DNA of 64,000 nucleotides from Labia minor (Eukaryota; Arthropoda; Insecta; Dermaptera; Spongiphoridae). The translations under genes were made by a program, and so were the position numbers. The DNA lies in assembly GCA_963082975.1 (NCBI GenBank), contig OY720350.1, positions 39,983,851-40,047,850 on the forward strand. Direction: 5' to 3'. Under the pieces are notes generated by a model. The model was given only the letters and a program-made list of their open reading frames with translations, ran no database searches and had not been told where the DNA came from. Positions 32,570-44,174 of the stretch are shown here, piece after piece; position 1 is the first letter of the stretch, and each line of letters begins with the position of its first letter.

Positions 32570-34460
32570 TTCCAGCTTGTTGAAAGAGTTCAGTTATTGT
32601 AGTGAAAATTATCTCTAGTAAATGACATACATTATTTTATTAAAAAATTATTTTAAATAATAATTTAAAAAGATTTTATCTTTTTTATGTTGTATATGAA
32701 ATTTTAGTTCTTTTGATAATGAAGAGAAAAAAACAAAATGTTTCCAGAAATTAAGAAAGACGATATGCCAAAAACTTAAATTTGATATTTTATACTTAAA
32801 AAAAAAACTCTGATAAAAAAAACTCAAAAGCAAACAGAAATCATTATTTTTTTTATAAACTTAAATATAGTTTATAATTTTTAACTAATGGTACAAAGAT
32901 ACGGCTGAAGAATCAAATATCATTTTTCAAAAAGATGCTACTAATACCAATTCATTATTTATTATTATATGTATTTTATCATATATTATATTACAATATG
33001 CACTGATGAAAAAAATTGAAATATTAAAAGTTGTGAAAAGGAAACATTAATCATTTGGTTATTTAAATAAAAATTAATTATTTTAATTATAGTTATATTT
33101 AATAATCATTAAAATATACATTAGAAATTCTGGACATATGTCAATATTAAATTATAGAAATTAAATTTGAGCAAAGCATTTATCTTGATTAGTTTTTCAA
33201 GGGTATAGCTTTTATATGTGAAATAGTGGCATCTAATAACCGGTGTAGTCACTACGATTTTGTATGCAAACATTCAAATGTTTTAGGCCTAGCCTAGTAA
33301 TTTCGTACTGCCCTTCTGTAAGTCTTATTCACTTGTAAGGAGAATAGTATTAATATATTTTCCCACAAAAAAATATATCTGTATTTGTTATATGGTAAGA
33401 TAAGATATTGATAAAAGTATTTTTTTCTCTTCTATTTTAATTATAAATGTAAAGATTTTATAATAAATTTGCATTTGACCCTTTTGTTAAATTGTCTAAG
33501 CATGTTCAGCGAAGAATGGATGTTTAATAGACACCACTTAGAGTAAGAATTAAAAATGAGAAAATGTAACAAAAAAAAAAAATATTCAATATTCAATTGA
33601 GCATAAAAAAATATCCTTTAAGATTTTATCTGAGGAAGAATACAACAACAACAACATGTTCTATTTTCTTTGTAAATTGTAAGCAAGAATAGTAAGAATA
33701 AGCAGCAAATGTCTTAATGCCACTCGACAAACATTAATTCGACAAATGTAACACACAAACATGGAGAATTTAAAAGGAAGAGTTGCTAGAGAATGAAACA
33801 AGAATAAACAAAATGGTAATGAATAGTAATTAGCTTTGCTAAACTGAAATTGTTCTACTCTTGTTACTCTGCTATTTTATGATTATTTTCGTTAAATGCT
33901 TATTACTACAACTAACAACAAGAAATTTTTCGCTTAGCTTATTTCTCTTACAACTTTACTAATATAATGATTGTTTTTTTATTTTTTTTTATTTTTTTGT
34001 TCTTATTTCAACCAATTTTAATTTCTTGTTTTACATTTTAATAGTTATTTTGTTTTATTTATTAATTTAAATATATATGATTAAAAATTTTTAATATTAC
34101 CTATTTCGTACATGTTTTAATTTTAGAATTTAGTTTTGTTTGTTTGTTTGTAAAGATTAAATATATTTTAATTAGCTTGTATGTAAAACTAGAATTTAAT
34201 TATTTCTTGGAATTTATATAAGAATATTAGGGTAGGAGATGGAAATTAATTTAAAAACAAAAAGAAAAGAAACATTTGGATGATGAAATCCGATGTCGTA
34301 GATAACGAAAGTATAATATATAAAAACAAAAATAAAAAGATATTGTGATGAAAAGTTGAGTAATATCATCTAATAAGCTGTAAGAATAAGAATTTATTGA
34401 TTAAAAACAAAATTATATAAATAAATTGGATGAAAAATGTTGTTAGAAAATTATATAAAA
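32570..34460. other. AT-rich stretch without recognised features
   Basis: Nearly 1.9 kb with no supportable gene, RNA or transposon end. It contains short ACA, TTTG and A-rich simple repeats. Confidence 0.5.
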
Positions 34461-34464
34461 AATT

Positions 34465-35090
34465 AGCTGGAGTGTCTCTCCACTCGACTGTCTCGCAAAT
34501 TTGAATTGGATTAAATAAAATTATATTTAATTGAAATTTAATTTAAAAAAATTATAAATTATACAATAAAATTAATAAATAATATTTATTGAACCAGCGC
34601 ATTTTTGGCTCTTTGTTGATGGGACCACGTCACGTGTTGGCGCGTGATTTGCAGTGTTAAAAAATTAATTCTGGTACTTTCAGCGTTTCAATCAAGCTGA
34701 AATTCTATATATAGCAGTTTTATACAATTATTAATCATGTGAAAAATTATCAAACATATATCTTTATTTTTACTGTCAGTTTAGAAGAAAAAAAATCAAA
34801 GCGTTGTAAGTAATGACCCTCTTCCGGTTAAGCTACATTTCTCAAAAGTTGATAGGAAACTCTGAATTTTGAATAATGCTCATGTACCAAATTTCATCAT
34901 TCTAGCTCAAACCGTTTTTGCGTATTCTTGGTTGCATACATACACACACACACACACACACATACACACACACAGACATTTTTCTCAACCTTAGTAAAAA
35001 TGATTCAGGAACCTTCAAAACGTATAATAACATCAAAATCTCGACATCCAAAATCTTCGTGATCGCAATACTATCTCTTACGAGATAGTA
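34465..35090 (+). mobile_element. Helentron-like family A element, full length
   Basis: It runs from AGCTGGAGTGTCTCTCCACT (one extra TC in the 5' hairpin loop) to CTATCTCTTACGAGATAGTA. The CA tract at about 34940-34975 is interrupted by TACA. Non-coding. Confidence 0.8.
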
Positions 35091-35577
35091 ATAAATATTA
35101 TACTATAATTAAAAATGGATCCGTAGAAATAATTTAAATTATTTTTAACAAAATTAAAAAAAGTTTGTATTGAAATCATTTTTTTATGATTATGTTATAT
35201 ACTAAAATTTTAACAGAAATATACAAAAAACTAATTATTAATAATATAGTTATATCTTTTAATATCTAATAAATAAATATAATTTGTGAAAAAATGTTGA
35301 AATCTATAATAAATGGAATAATAAAAATAAATTAAGGGATTATTAGTGTCACATGTTACGATATGAAATTTTATTTATTCACAAAGATACCTCCCTTGAG
35401 ACTAGTCTCTATAACAGGGAGAAGAAGGTGTACATCCAATCTTCTCTTAAGATTATTCTCCCAAGATCAATAAATAATTATTGAAAAAATCCTAGTGACT
35501 TATTGGCATATGACATCAGATTGAAACCGATAAAAGTGTAATATTCTCAAAACTAATATGAAATCATTTAAGATTTA
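35091..35577. other. AT-rich spacer
   Basis: No supported feature. Confidence 0.45.
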
Positions 35578-36054
35578 CGAGGGTGGGATGAAAAGTTTCC
35601 GACCTGACCAAGAAAAACGATGTTTTTAAATTTTTTTTTTTGCTATATTTTTCAACATAATCTCCATCAACACTGATACATTTCTCATAACGGTGTTCTA
35701 ATTAATTTAAATAATTAATAAATTATTTAATTAATTAATTAAATTTGATTTAATTTAATTTAAGTATCATCAACAGTTATGAATCGACTCAAAAATTCGT
35801 TTGGATTAAGCCTACAGCGCCAAATTGTCGTTAGAAATGGTTTTTCGATCCAATTTTTGGTCTAACGTTAGGAAATGCGGCACCCACATTGCACATAGCT
35901 TTCCATATTCAAATGGTTTTGCAAATTATTTCGCACACGTTCAGCTGACATCGTACAGGTCTCAGCTATCTTGAATTTTGAAAAATAAAACAAAAGTAAA
36001 ATTGAAAAGCATCGTTTTTTTTGGTCAGGTCGGAAACTTTTCATCCCACCCTCG
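35578..36054 (-). mobile_element. Internally deleted mariner element (477 bp), inverse of 30027-30495
   Basis: Flanked by TA on both sides with inverted repeats CGAGGGTGGGATGAAAAGTT. On the minus strand it carries the same N-terminus (NLQNHLNMESY), first catalytic block and C-terminal stub, with the same AATTAA-rich junction as 30027-30495. Both are therefore copies of one deletion derivative amplified in trans. Confidence 0.9.
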
Positions 36055-36055
36055 T

Positions 36056-36780
36056 ATAAAGTGGGTTTATCTATTTGTATTTATTTATTATATGATAAAT
36101 GAACAAGAAGAATATAATGAGTTTGTTATATTTATATCATACATTTTTAAATTATATCTCTATATAAAGATTTATTATTATAAAAAAACACCAATAAATA
36201 TAAAATTACTTTAACAAGTTATTTGGAAATTAAAGTATAGACAGTGAAACTTAAAAATAAATATATAGCATTATTTAAATAAAATTGCTCTAATTAAGTG
36301 TTATTAAGTCATGCAATCGACATATTAACTTTTGTTATAATTAATTTAGACAATTTTAATTTGTAAAAATTAAATATTGCATAATTCAGTTTATTTTTTT
36401 CTAATAAACATTGAAACAAAAGATATTAATGGTATTTCTTCATGTCCGTTGAAATGAATGAAGATGAGATCATTTATCATTTATGAAAACAAGTATTATT
36501 ATTATTATTTTTAATTTTTTTTTTTTTTTTTTGTTTTAAAAATAAGAAAATGAAAATCATTTTAAAATGTTTGTTCTCTTGGTTTATGATAAAAAAAACT
36601 CTGAAACGCTGAAACAATATAGTCTATTTTTTAAAAGCTTCTTTTAGAACAGAAGATTCTAAATTTAATTATACAACATAACATTTTAATATAAATATTT
36701 TGCTAATCATAATTCATAAAAAATTTCAATTTGATATGTTAATTAATAATAAAATAAATAATTAAAAAAAAAATAAGATA
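36056..36780. other. AT-rich spacer
   Basis: Poly-T and A/T simple repeats (about 36505-36535). No gene is supported. Confidence 0.5.
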
Positions 36781-37424
36781 CAGTGTTTTATTTATAAATG
36801 CACTAAAAACTCGAAAATATTTTTTCACTTCAACAACAATAGTCTAGATACTTTGAATAAAGAGCCTAATTAAAATGAATTAGTTAATTAATTTTCTAGG
36901 GATCTCTCAAATAAATAAAACTCCTGCATTTAAATTAAAAATGGTGACAAAATTAAAAATTAAATGCAAGCGTTTTATATGAGAGATCCCTAGAAAATAA
37001 ATTAACTAATTCATTTTAATTATCCTCTTTATTCAAAGTATCTAGACCATTGTTGTTGAAGTGAAAAATTATTTTCTAGTTTTTAGTGCATTTATAAATA
37101 AAACACTGTAACTTAATTTTTTTTAATTATTTATTTTATTTTTAATTTTTTAGTAAATAAATTTTTAAGGTTTTAAGTTTTATTTGAATATATTTCTACT
37201 TTGAGATTATAAATGATATTTAATGATGGGTAAAAATTTATTAATTAAATTATGAATGAATTAATTAATTAAGAAAATGAAAACTTTATTTCATATTTAT
37301 GTATTGTCATCCAAATCTGAAAAGTGTGCAAAGTTTTATTTCGATTGGTCAACTGCAACTGTGTTAAAAATGAGTTATTAGATTTGTACCATACAGACAA
37401 CCAAGCAAGTTAAATAAAACACTG
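36781..37424. mobile_element. TA-flanked foldback element (Tc1/mariner-type MITE)
   Basis: Termini CAGTGTTTTATTTA and TAAATAAAACACTG are flanked by TA. A second, much longer inverted repeat occupies 36781-36945 versus 36955-37115, so half the element forms a hairpin. The non-hairpin part ends with GTTCGATTGGTCAACTGCAA-like sequence (GATTGGTCAACTGCAACTG). No transposase is present. A partial second copy is at 63470-64000. Confidence 0.8.
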
Positions 37425-37560
37425 TAAAAAAATAAACACAAAATAAATAAATAAATTAATATATTATATTAATAAGAATAATATAATCATAGTTGTAAAA
37501 TTGGTCATTACAATTTGAATGATACTATCATTTTTCAAATATGATATTCTAAACAAAAAT

Positions 37561-37845
37561 CTTGAGTGTCTCCACTCGACTATCTTTCAAATTTTAATTG
37601 GATTTATTGACATAATTATATATTTAAATTAAATTTAATTAATTATAAATTAAAATTAATAATTAATATTTATTAATGTGTTTGGCTCTTTGTTGATGAC
37701 ACCACGTTACGTGATTGCCAGTCAATGTGTTAAAAAATTAATTCCGGTACTTTCAGCGATTCAATTAAGCTGAAATTTTGAATAATGCCCGAAATTTCAT
37801 TATTCTAGCACAAACAGTTATTGCGTAATCTTGTCTACATACACC

Positions 37846-37903
<58 letters not shown>

Positions 37904-38020
37904 GACATTTTTCTCAACCTTAGTGAAAATGATTCAGGAACCTTCAAGACATATAAAATCATTAAATTTTCGACATCGAAAATTTTCGTGATCGCCATAC
38001 TATCTTTGGCGAGATAGTAG
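37561..38020 (+). mobile_element. Helentron-like family A element, internally shortened
   Basis: It begins CTTGAGTGTCTCCACTCGAC and ends CTTTGGCGAGATAGTAG. It lacks the segment between CAAGCTGAAAT and TTTGAATAATGC that other copies have (about 150 bp). The CA tract at 37849-37899 is long and pure. Confidence 0.8.
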
Positions 38021-38024
38021 AAAT

Positions 38025-39420
38025 CAATAAATAAATAAAATAAAATAAAAAAACGTTCCGGTGTGAGCAAGTTTAAAAAAAAACTTCTAAAAAGCGAGTA
38101 TTTTTTTTTATTATTCTTCTCGATTGATCGTTAGACAGATAGAATTAAACAAAACTAGAAAGAATTAATCAATTGGCACGTCGAAGTTTTGGGCGGATGT
38201 CGCTGGCAGTTGTGAATTATCAGCCAAGTTAAGGAAAGGAGAAAATGAAAGAGAGACAGAAGAGAATAAGAGAGGTGTAGAGAACATCAAACCCAAGTCA
38301 TTAATATCTCACAAACAGTGGCGGTGGGTATTAGAAAAGAACACCGTCGCTATTTAACCGATCTACACGCCCAAATCGAGGTATCATCTGAAATAAATCA
38401 AAGAGTGATTTTCAGTTTGGTAAATGCAGCAAAATAATTTAAACCCCGGAGGGAGAGGGAAGGAAGTTGGGTGGGTATTTGACTACCAATCTTAGAAAGG
38501 AATGAAAACAACGAATTACATCCTGCAATAAACAGTACTAATTTTCAGACAAAATCTAATTAGATTTGAATTCTACTCACATTACTTAATTCAATAGAAA
38601 TCCATCCATTTAAATCATTAGTAATTTGTTATTTTCTATTTATGGTGCTGATTTGTATATTTGTCAAAGTTTCTTATTTTGAACAAAGACAACAGAAAAT
38701 GGAATCGAAGTGGGTGCGAGGGAGAGAAACAAATCTTATAGATTAAATTATACCTAACTATTCACCTAGATTTAAGAGAAATTCAATTAGATTATTTATA
38801 AACTTGTCCTTGACTAGAAAGTCGTAAAGATTACACTAATTTATAGTTTAAATAGAAAAATTGAGATTTAGTTTTAAAGAGAGAAGGAAGGATTTTCACT
38901 CCTAAATATATATTTTTAATATTTGGAGAAAAACAACTTTATGTGTAGAATTAGTAAATATACCATAATTTTAATTGTTTTTTATAATAAAAAAAAATAT
39001 TTTTTAGATACATTCATTAAAATTATTTTTATTTTTAGATTTTCTTTACATGAATATGAAATATAAGCAGGGATCGCCATCTTTCTGGATTTAAATCCGA
39101 AAATGGAATCCGCCCCAGGATTTTCGGATTTGGATGGAAATCCTTTTTTACCAATCGGATCTTTGGATTTAAATCCAAAAGGATCGCAGTCCTGCCTATC
39201 CAAAAATGTAAGATAATGGAGATTTTTAGTTGTGCATCATTTTTTTTTAATAGGAGGAGAAAATCCTACATTGGCACCATATGCAAATGCTCTGGACATG
39301 TGAAACTCCTACTCTGAAACTATCAGTACTCTACTTCCACTAAAACTATCAAATATGTTCAGGAAAATGTCACTACCGAACTAACCGTTCGCAGACATTA
39401 TTTCAGGGTTTAGTTTGTTA
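38025..39420. other. Spacer with less AT-biased blocks but no supported gene
   Basis: 38150-38540 and 39060-39200 are GC-richer than average and contain no long open frame or good exon. 39085-39200 holds repeated GGATTT/AAATCC motifs able to fold back. Confidence 0.4.
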
Positions 39421-39429
39421 TATAGTTTA

Positions 39430-39810
39430 TTTATTTTTTTTTCTTGATTGTTCAAATCATTATCTTTATTACTTTATTTCCATTTTGTCATTTATCAGAT
39501 TTGCTATATTATCTTTGTCAATTATCTGTTCACATATTTTCACTGTATTTTCTCTTATGTCTTTCCTCTTTCCATTTTTTTACATTTAAAAATTTTATGT
39601 TCAGCATTATCTTTGTCAGGACAGAACGAGCATGTATCAGTGTCTCTCAGTCTGTATTTATGTAAATAGTCTCCAAATAGTCCGTGATCTGTAAGTGTTT
39701 GATTGTTTAATAATTTACGTCTTCCCGTTGTCTGTTTATCCATGTCTTTGCCCATTCAATGCATTTGTTTATTCTTTCATGCCATTCTGTCATTATCACT
39801 TTCCTGACAT
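39430..39810 (-). mobile_element. LINE C-terminal fragment (R1/Jockey-like)
   Basis: The minus strand reads VIMTEWHERINK and WAKTWINRQRED, then, in another frame, LTDHGLFGDYLHKYRLRDTD and CSFCPDKDNAEHKIFKCK. The last is the CxxC...H...C zinc knuckle that follows the reverse transcriptase in R1/Jockey-group LINEs. Frameshifts make it non-functional. Its 5' side is cut by the family B element beginning at 39821. Confidence 0.75.
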
Positions 39811-39820
39811 CTGGTTCTTT

Positions 39821-40446
39821 TTACCGACCGACGATAGTAAGGGAGGTATTGTTTTCACACCAAATTTCACATGTGGAGATTTTTATATATCTCCACGAAT
39901 CATGCATTTTCTTAACAGAAAAAAGTATTTTTAGCATGATGTCTGTCCGTCCGTCCGTCCGTATAGATGTGTACAGCCTGAACGGCTGAACGGATTTTGA
40001 TGAAATTTGGTATATTTACTTAATGCATCAGTGGGATGAATTGATCAACTTTTGGTGCAAATCCGGAAACCGGAAGTGGTAGTATTAGCGATCGACGATA
40101 AGAAGGGAAGGGTTATTTTCGCACCAAATTTCACATAAGGAGATTTTTTTACATATCATCACGAATGTATTGGTTTTATCCTCGGGAAAAATCATCTTCA
40201 TTATGTTTTTCTTAATTTAAAATTATATGACGTCACCCAGCCCTTCATGACATCACAGCCTCGGGTAACGCCGGCTACTTCAGCTATATATTATAAATAA
40301 AATAAAATTAAAAATATTTATGTTATATCCATATCTGTTTTTTATTACATTAATAGATATATTAAAATTATTTGAAATTGTTTCTGTAGCTGGAAATTAA
40401 TTTATTTCAAACCGTCGGTCGGTTCGGACCTGGCCACAGGTCAACT
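39821..40446 (+). mobile_element. Helentron-like family B element, full length
   Basis: It begins TTTACCGACCGACGATAGTA and ends GACCTGGCCACAGGTCAACTT. The (GTCY)n tract is short (39943-39962). It carries the AGCCTCGGGTAACGCCGGCT variant shared with 22755-23397. One of the two TGACGTCA sites (40248) has mutated to TGACATCA. Confidence 0.85.
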
Positions 40447-40494
40447 TATTTCATTTTGCTATATGTCCGAATTTCATTCACCTAAGATTTTATA

Positions 40495-40765
40495 TATCTA
40501 TAACCATAATGAGCTCAAAAGTTTTTGATCTCATCTACAACAATCCCCAAATGTATTTACCTCCATCATATTTCTATCTTCCTCAAATTCCTTTACAGTT
40601 ATCCTCTTTTTTTATATTATATTCAACCCTCCGGTCCTTGTTCTATTTTTCAATTTTATAAACAAACTCTCACAAGCAGCCACTCGTTATGCAATCTCTT
40701 ACAATCTTATTTTTTCGGCCCATAAATGTTCGATGAATCCTATTTTCAAATAACTTGAATCTGAA
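40495..40765 (-). mobile_element. Degraded LINE fragment
   Basis: CGGCCCATAAATGTTCGATG and ATCCTATTTTCAAATAACTT match the better preserved minus-strand LINE at 57045-57610 (GGCCCATAAATGCTTCGCAG). The coding frame is too decayed to read. Confidence 0.5.
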
Positions 40766-40769
40766 TATT

Positions 40770-41170
40770 TGAATATTTGAATAAATCGTATAGTGTGTAT
40801 ATAAAATTAATATCCAACAAAATAATTTATAAACTGAATTAATAATATTATGGAATGGATACTTTGAGATATCATTTTCTACTATATTAAATTTATCATA
40901 TTCTTATATATTATTATTAGTTTTGGAGAATGGTTTGAAAAATGGCTGAATAACTTTAAAAGAGCATACATTTGGATTTTTTTTTTATTTCTGATTCAAT
41001 TTTCAAACTTAAGAAGGGTGTCTCTTCGCTAACGAACTCATTCAAGATAATTAAGGTGTCTGGGTTTTTTTTTCTCTTCTTCTTCATAATCAACATCATT
41101 TTTGTGCTTTTTCTACTTTTCTTATATCGAAAGTTACCTACAAAAGTTACTTTGACAATTTATTGAATAA

Positions 41171-41214
<44 letters not shown>

Positions 41215-42555
41215 ATCACATAATCTGAAAAGATGAAGAATTCAAGTAAGTAGAAAAAATAATATTTAATTTAATTTTGAATAAGAGAGAAATAGAAATG
41301 AAAAAGGAAAAGGTAATAATTTATCAAAAATCAAACATCTTCATTCCATACTTTTCATAATTATAAGGTTAATCTATTAATTTTATTTTATATTTTTTAA
41401 TAGATAATTAAAAGAGTTTAAATTTGTTCAAAAATAATAAAACAGACAAAATGTATTTATGGAGAATCCAATTGGCAACCAACCAAGAAATAAGAAGACA
41501 AGGAAGAGGCAATTAGTAATAATATTAAAAAAAAAAATTAAAAATATAAAGAAAAATAAATCACTTACTGAATAGTTTTATTTTTTTAAAAAAAAAAGTT
41601 AAAGTGAAAATTATTTTTTAATGAATAGCATGAATGAATACCTATAGAAAGTTTCCTATGAATAATCTGCATATGGTAAAAAAAATCTGTGTTATTCAGT
41701 TATTTAGAAAAAAAAGTATATGAATTATAGTATAAATAAACAATAACAAGAAACTTTAATGTCTATTAAAAAAAATTTAGTAAACTTGAAATTGGTATAG
41801 AGACAACTTGTCATTTCATCATTCAATTTTTCATTTCATTTTGTTTTTGTTTTTTTTTTTTTTTTGGTTTTTATCTCTTAATATATATTTATATAATTAT
41901 ATTTTTTCTAAAGTTATATATATATATATTAATATATATCGTTTGAGATATTTTATTTCTAAAAGATGAATTAATCCTCACATATAAAATATCTATTTTC
42001 TTTCATTTCTATTTTTTTTAATATTATTATTCGGTGAGTAATGTGAAATATAGGAAAAAAAGTTTGTCCCTTTTCTATTGGTTTGAAGTGCTATCGGTTG
42101 TATTTCATTTTCCCAGTCCTTCCATCAAACGGCCGGGTTTCACATCAACCCTTTTTATCGTATTCTTAGTATGTTTATTATTTGTTGTATATTATGCTAT
42201 CAAAAAAAGAACCTTTCAATTCACTTTTTATTATTAAATATAATTTAGATGAAATTCAAAAGAAATCTAATGGTCTCTATAGAGTTGCACTTATCGTATA
42301 TAGAATTATTTATAGGAAATCAATAATGTATTGTCAAATAGTAACGTAAATATCATTTTTCATAAAAATAAAAATAGTGGAAATACACACACGAGGAAAT
42401 ACAAAGAAACATATATCCAATGATGTTAATTTAATAATATTAAATAGAAATGTTTGTAAGAATAACTTAATACAGATTACGTGGATTGGCAAAAATTAAA
42501 ATAAAACATAAAAATAAATATTATATAAAATTTAATTAATAAGTACTCGGTAATA
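40770..42555. other. AT-rich stretch with a (TA)20 microsatellite
   Basis: The (TA)n run is at 41172-41211. Small open frames at 40972-41166 and 42034-42237 are hydrophobic translations of T-rich DNA with no family match. Confidence 0.5.
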
Positions 42556-42560
42556 AGTTA

Positions 42561-43440
42561 AAAAAAATGATTCATTATTATTGGGTTTGGCTGGTAATAT
42601 TAATACCTGGCTCTCGTTCGTCCCTTTAAAAAATATTGATATATGTTGCATCATTGCAAAAATCAGATTAAAATAATTGGACTGGGGTCCTCAATAATAA
42701 TACCTGGTTCACCAAGCCACCACTAATAAAAAAAATGATTCTTTATTATCGGGTTTGGCTGGAAATATTAATACCTTATTCACCGAATCGCCATTCAAAT
42801 AATAACATACAAACAGAAAAGTAGGCGTGTTGATATAAAATATATACCTGGGACACCGAACTATCGCTCGACCCTTTAACAAATTTATACAATTTATTTT
42901 TATATACTTTAAAAATTTTACAATTTTTAATTATTTATTATAATTGTTAAATGGGATTTCTAAAAATGACCCATTAAAAAAATAAATTGATTTTTAAATT
43001 TTGATTTTGGATTCGAGTAGAGCTTAAAAAAGTGTAATTGTAAAGTGGTTTTGGTTTTTTAAAATTCGGTTGGGAACATGGTCAAATCGGCGGTCAAAGT
43101 TAAAAATTTCCCATATGATTATAACTACTGTAATTAGTGTTATTGTAATATAAAATTATAAAGAAAAAATGTTTAGACATTTTCATTCTGTAAATTAAAT
43201 AATTTTATTTCATTTAAATAAATATCTATTTTTAAATATTTTTTGCTCTCTTTATTTATCTAATTCTCACAATATGTTAAGATCATATAAATTGGAATTA
43301 TTTATGCAATTTTGTGATAAATATGAATAAAAGTTCGTTGATAGTAATTCTTCCTAGCAATCCCAGATGTTTTGATTATTTATTACAATTAGGTTTGGCT
43401 GGTAATATTAATACCCGATTCACCAAATCGCCATTCAAAT
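42561..43440 (+). repeat. Cluster of five related short repeats, unknown family
   Basis: The core GGGTTTGGCTGGTAATATTA followed by ATACC recurs near 42582, 42755 and 43391. Shortened forms containing 'aATAATACCTGGTTCACC' or 'TACCTGGGACACCGAACT' lie near 42690 and 42845. The copies at 42755 and 43391 also share CACC(G/A)AATCGCCATTCAAAT. The units are not in tandem. No known element ends were identified. Confidence 0.7.
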
Positions 43441-43512
43441 AATTTAAAAGAACATATATTAAAAAAAAAATAGTCATAAAACATACACCCCTTAAACGTT
43501 AACGGATACATT

Positions 43513-43590
43513 TAAATTATTTGAAATTGTTTCTGTATCTGGAAATTAATTTATTTCAAACCGTCGGTCGGTTCATGTCAACTTATTTAA
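43513..43590 (+). mobile_element. Family B element, 3'-end fragment
   Basis: GAAATTGTTTCTGTATCTGG through AAACCGTCGGTCGGTTC to GTCAACTTATTT. The hairpin stem half GGACCTGGCCACAG is deleted, so the end could not be functional. Confidence 0.75.
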
Positions 43591-43874
43591 AATTTGATAT
43601 CTACATGTTTTTAATTTTATTTTAAGAATAGATATATCTTACAGGCGGTGACTGTGACGTCACATATATACATTTAAATTAAAAAAAAACTAATGAAGAT
43701 GGTTTTTCCCAGAGATGTGATCAATAAAACTCAATTTTTCTTTATAAATACTATCTCTGGTGTGAAATTCAAAAAAATCATTAAAACGGTTTCTGAGAAC
43801 CCATTTACATACAAACAAATATACAATTTTAGCTAGCATAATAAGATAAGATAATGTCTCTGGCGAGATAGTAT
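43591..43874 (+). mobile_element. Helentron-like 3' region of a diverged type
   Basis: It contains one GTGACGTCAC palindrome (about 43649), CTAATGAAGATGGTTTTTCC (family B-like) and a terminal TCTCTGGCGAGATAGTA (family A-like). It therefore looks like a recombinant or an ancestral relative of both families. Confidence 0.45.
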
Positions 43875-43978
43875 TGAGATCACTTATTAATTAAATTTAA
43901 TTTAAATATAATATATGTTATTAAATCAAATTAAATTTCTAGATAGTCGAGTGGAGACACTCCAGCTTATTAATTAAT
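43875..43978 (-). mobile_element. Family A 5'-end fragment
   Basis: The A/T-rich family A lead-in followed by AGATAGTCGAGTGGAGACAC and TCCAGCT, the complement of the family A 5' terminus. It is joined directly to the preceding 3' end in opposite orientation. Confidence 0.7.
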
Positions 43979-44104
43979 GAAATTAGTCAATAAAAGTCAA
44001 AAATATCAAAATTATATTGATTCAAAGGGTATTTGGAAAACAGTATCATTAAAAAAGAAGGAAGGAAGGAAGAAAATTTTTTTAACTTAACTCAAAAATT
44101 AATA

Positions 44105-44174
44105 ATAATTTAATTTAAATATATATATATGTTATTTAGTGCCAGATAGTCGAGTGGAGACACTCCAGCTTATT
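44105..44174 (-). mobile_element. Family A 5'-end fragment
   Basis: CCAGATAGTCGAGTGGAGAC followed by ACTCCAGC with a short A/T lead-in. The rest of the element is absent. Confidence 0.7.

Noticed and set aside
41172-41211. (TA)n runs as TATA promoters or replication origins
   Set aside because: They are simple microsatellites, many in the window, with no adjacent gene start.
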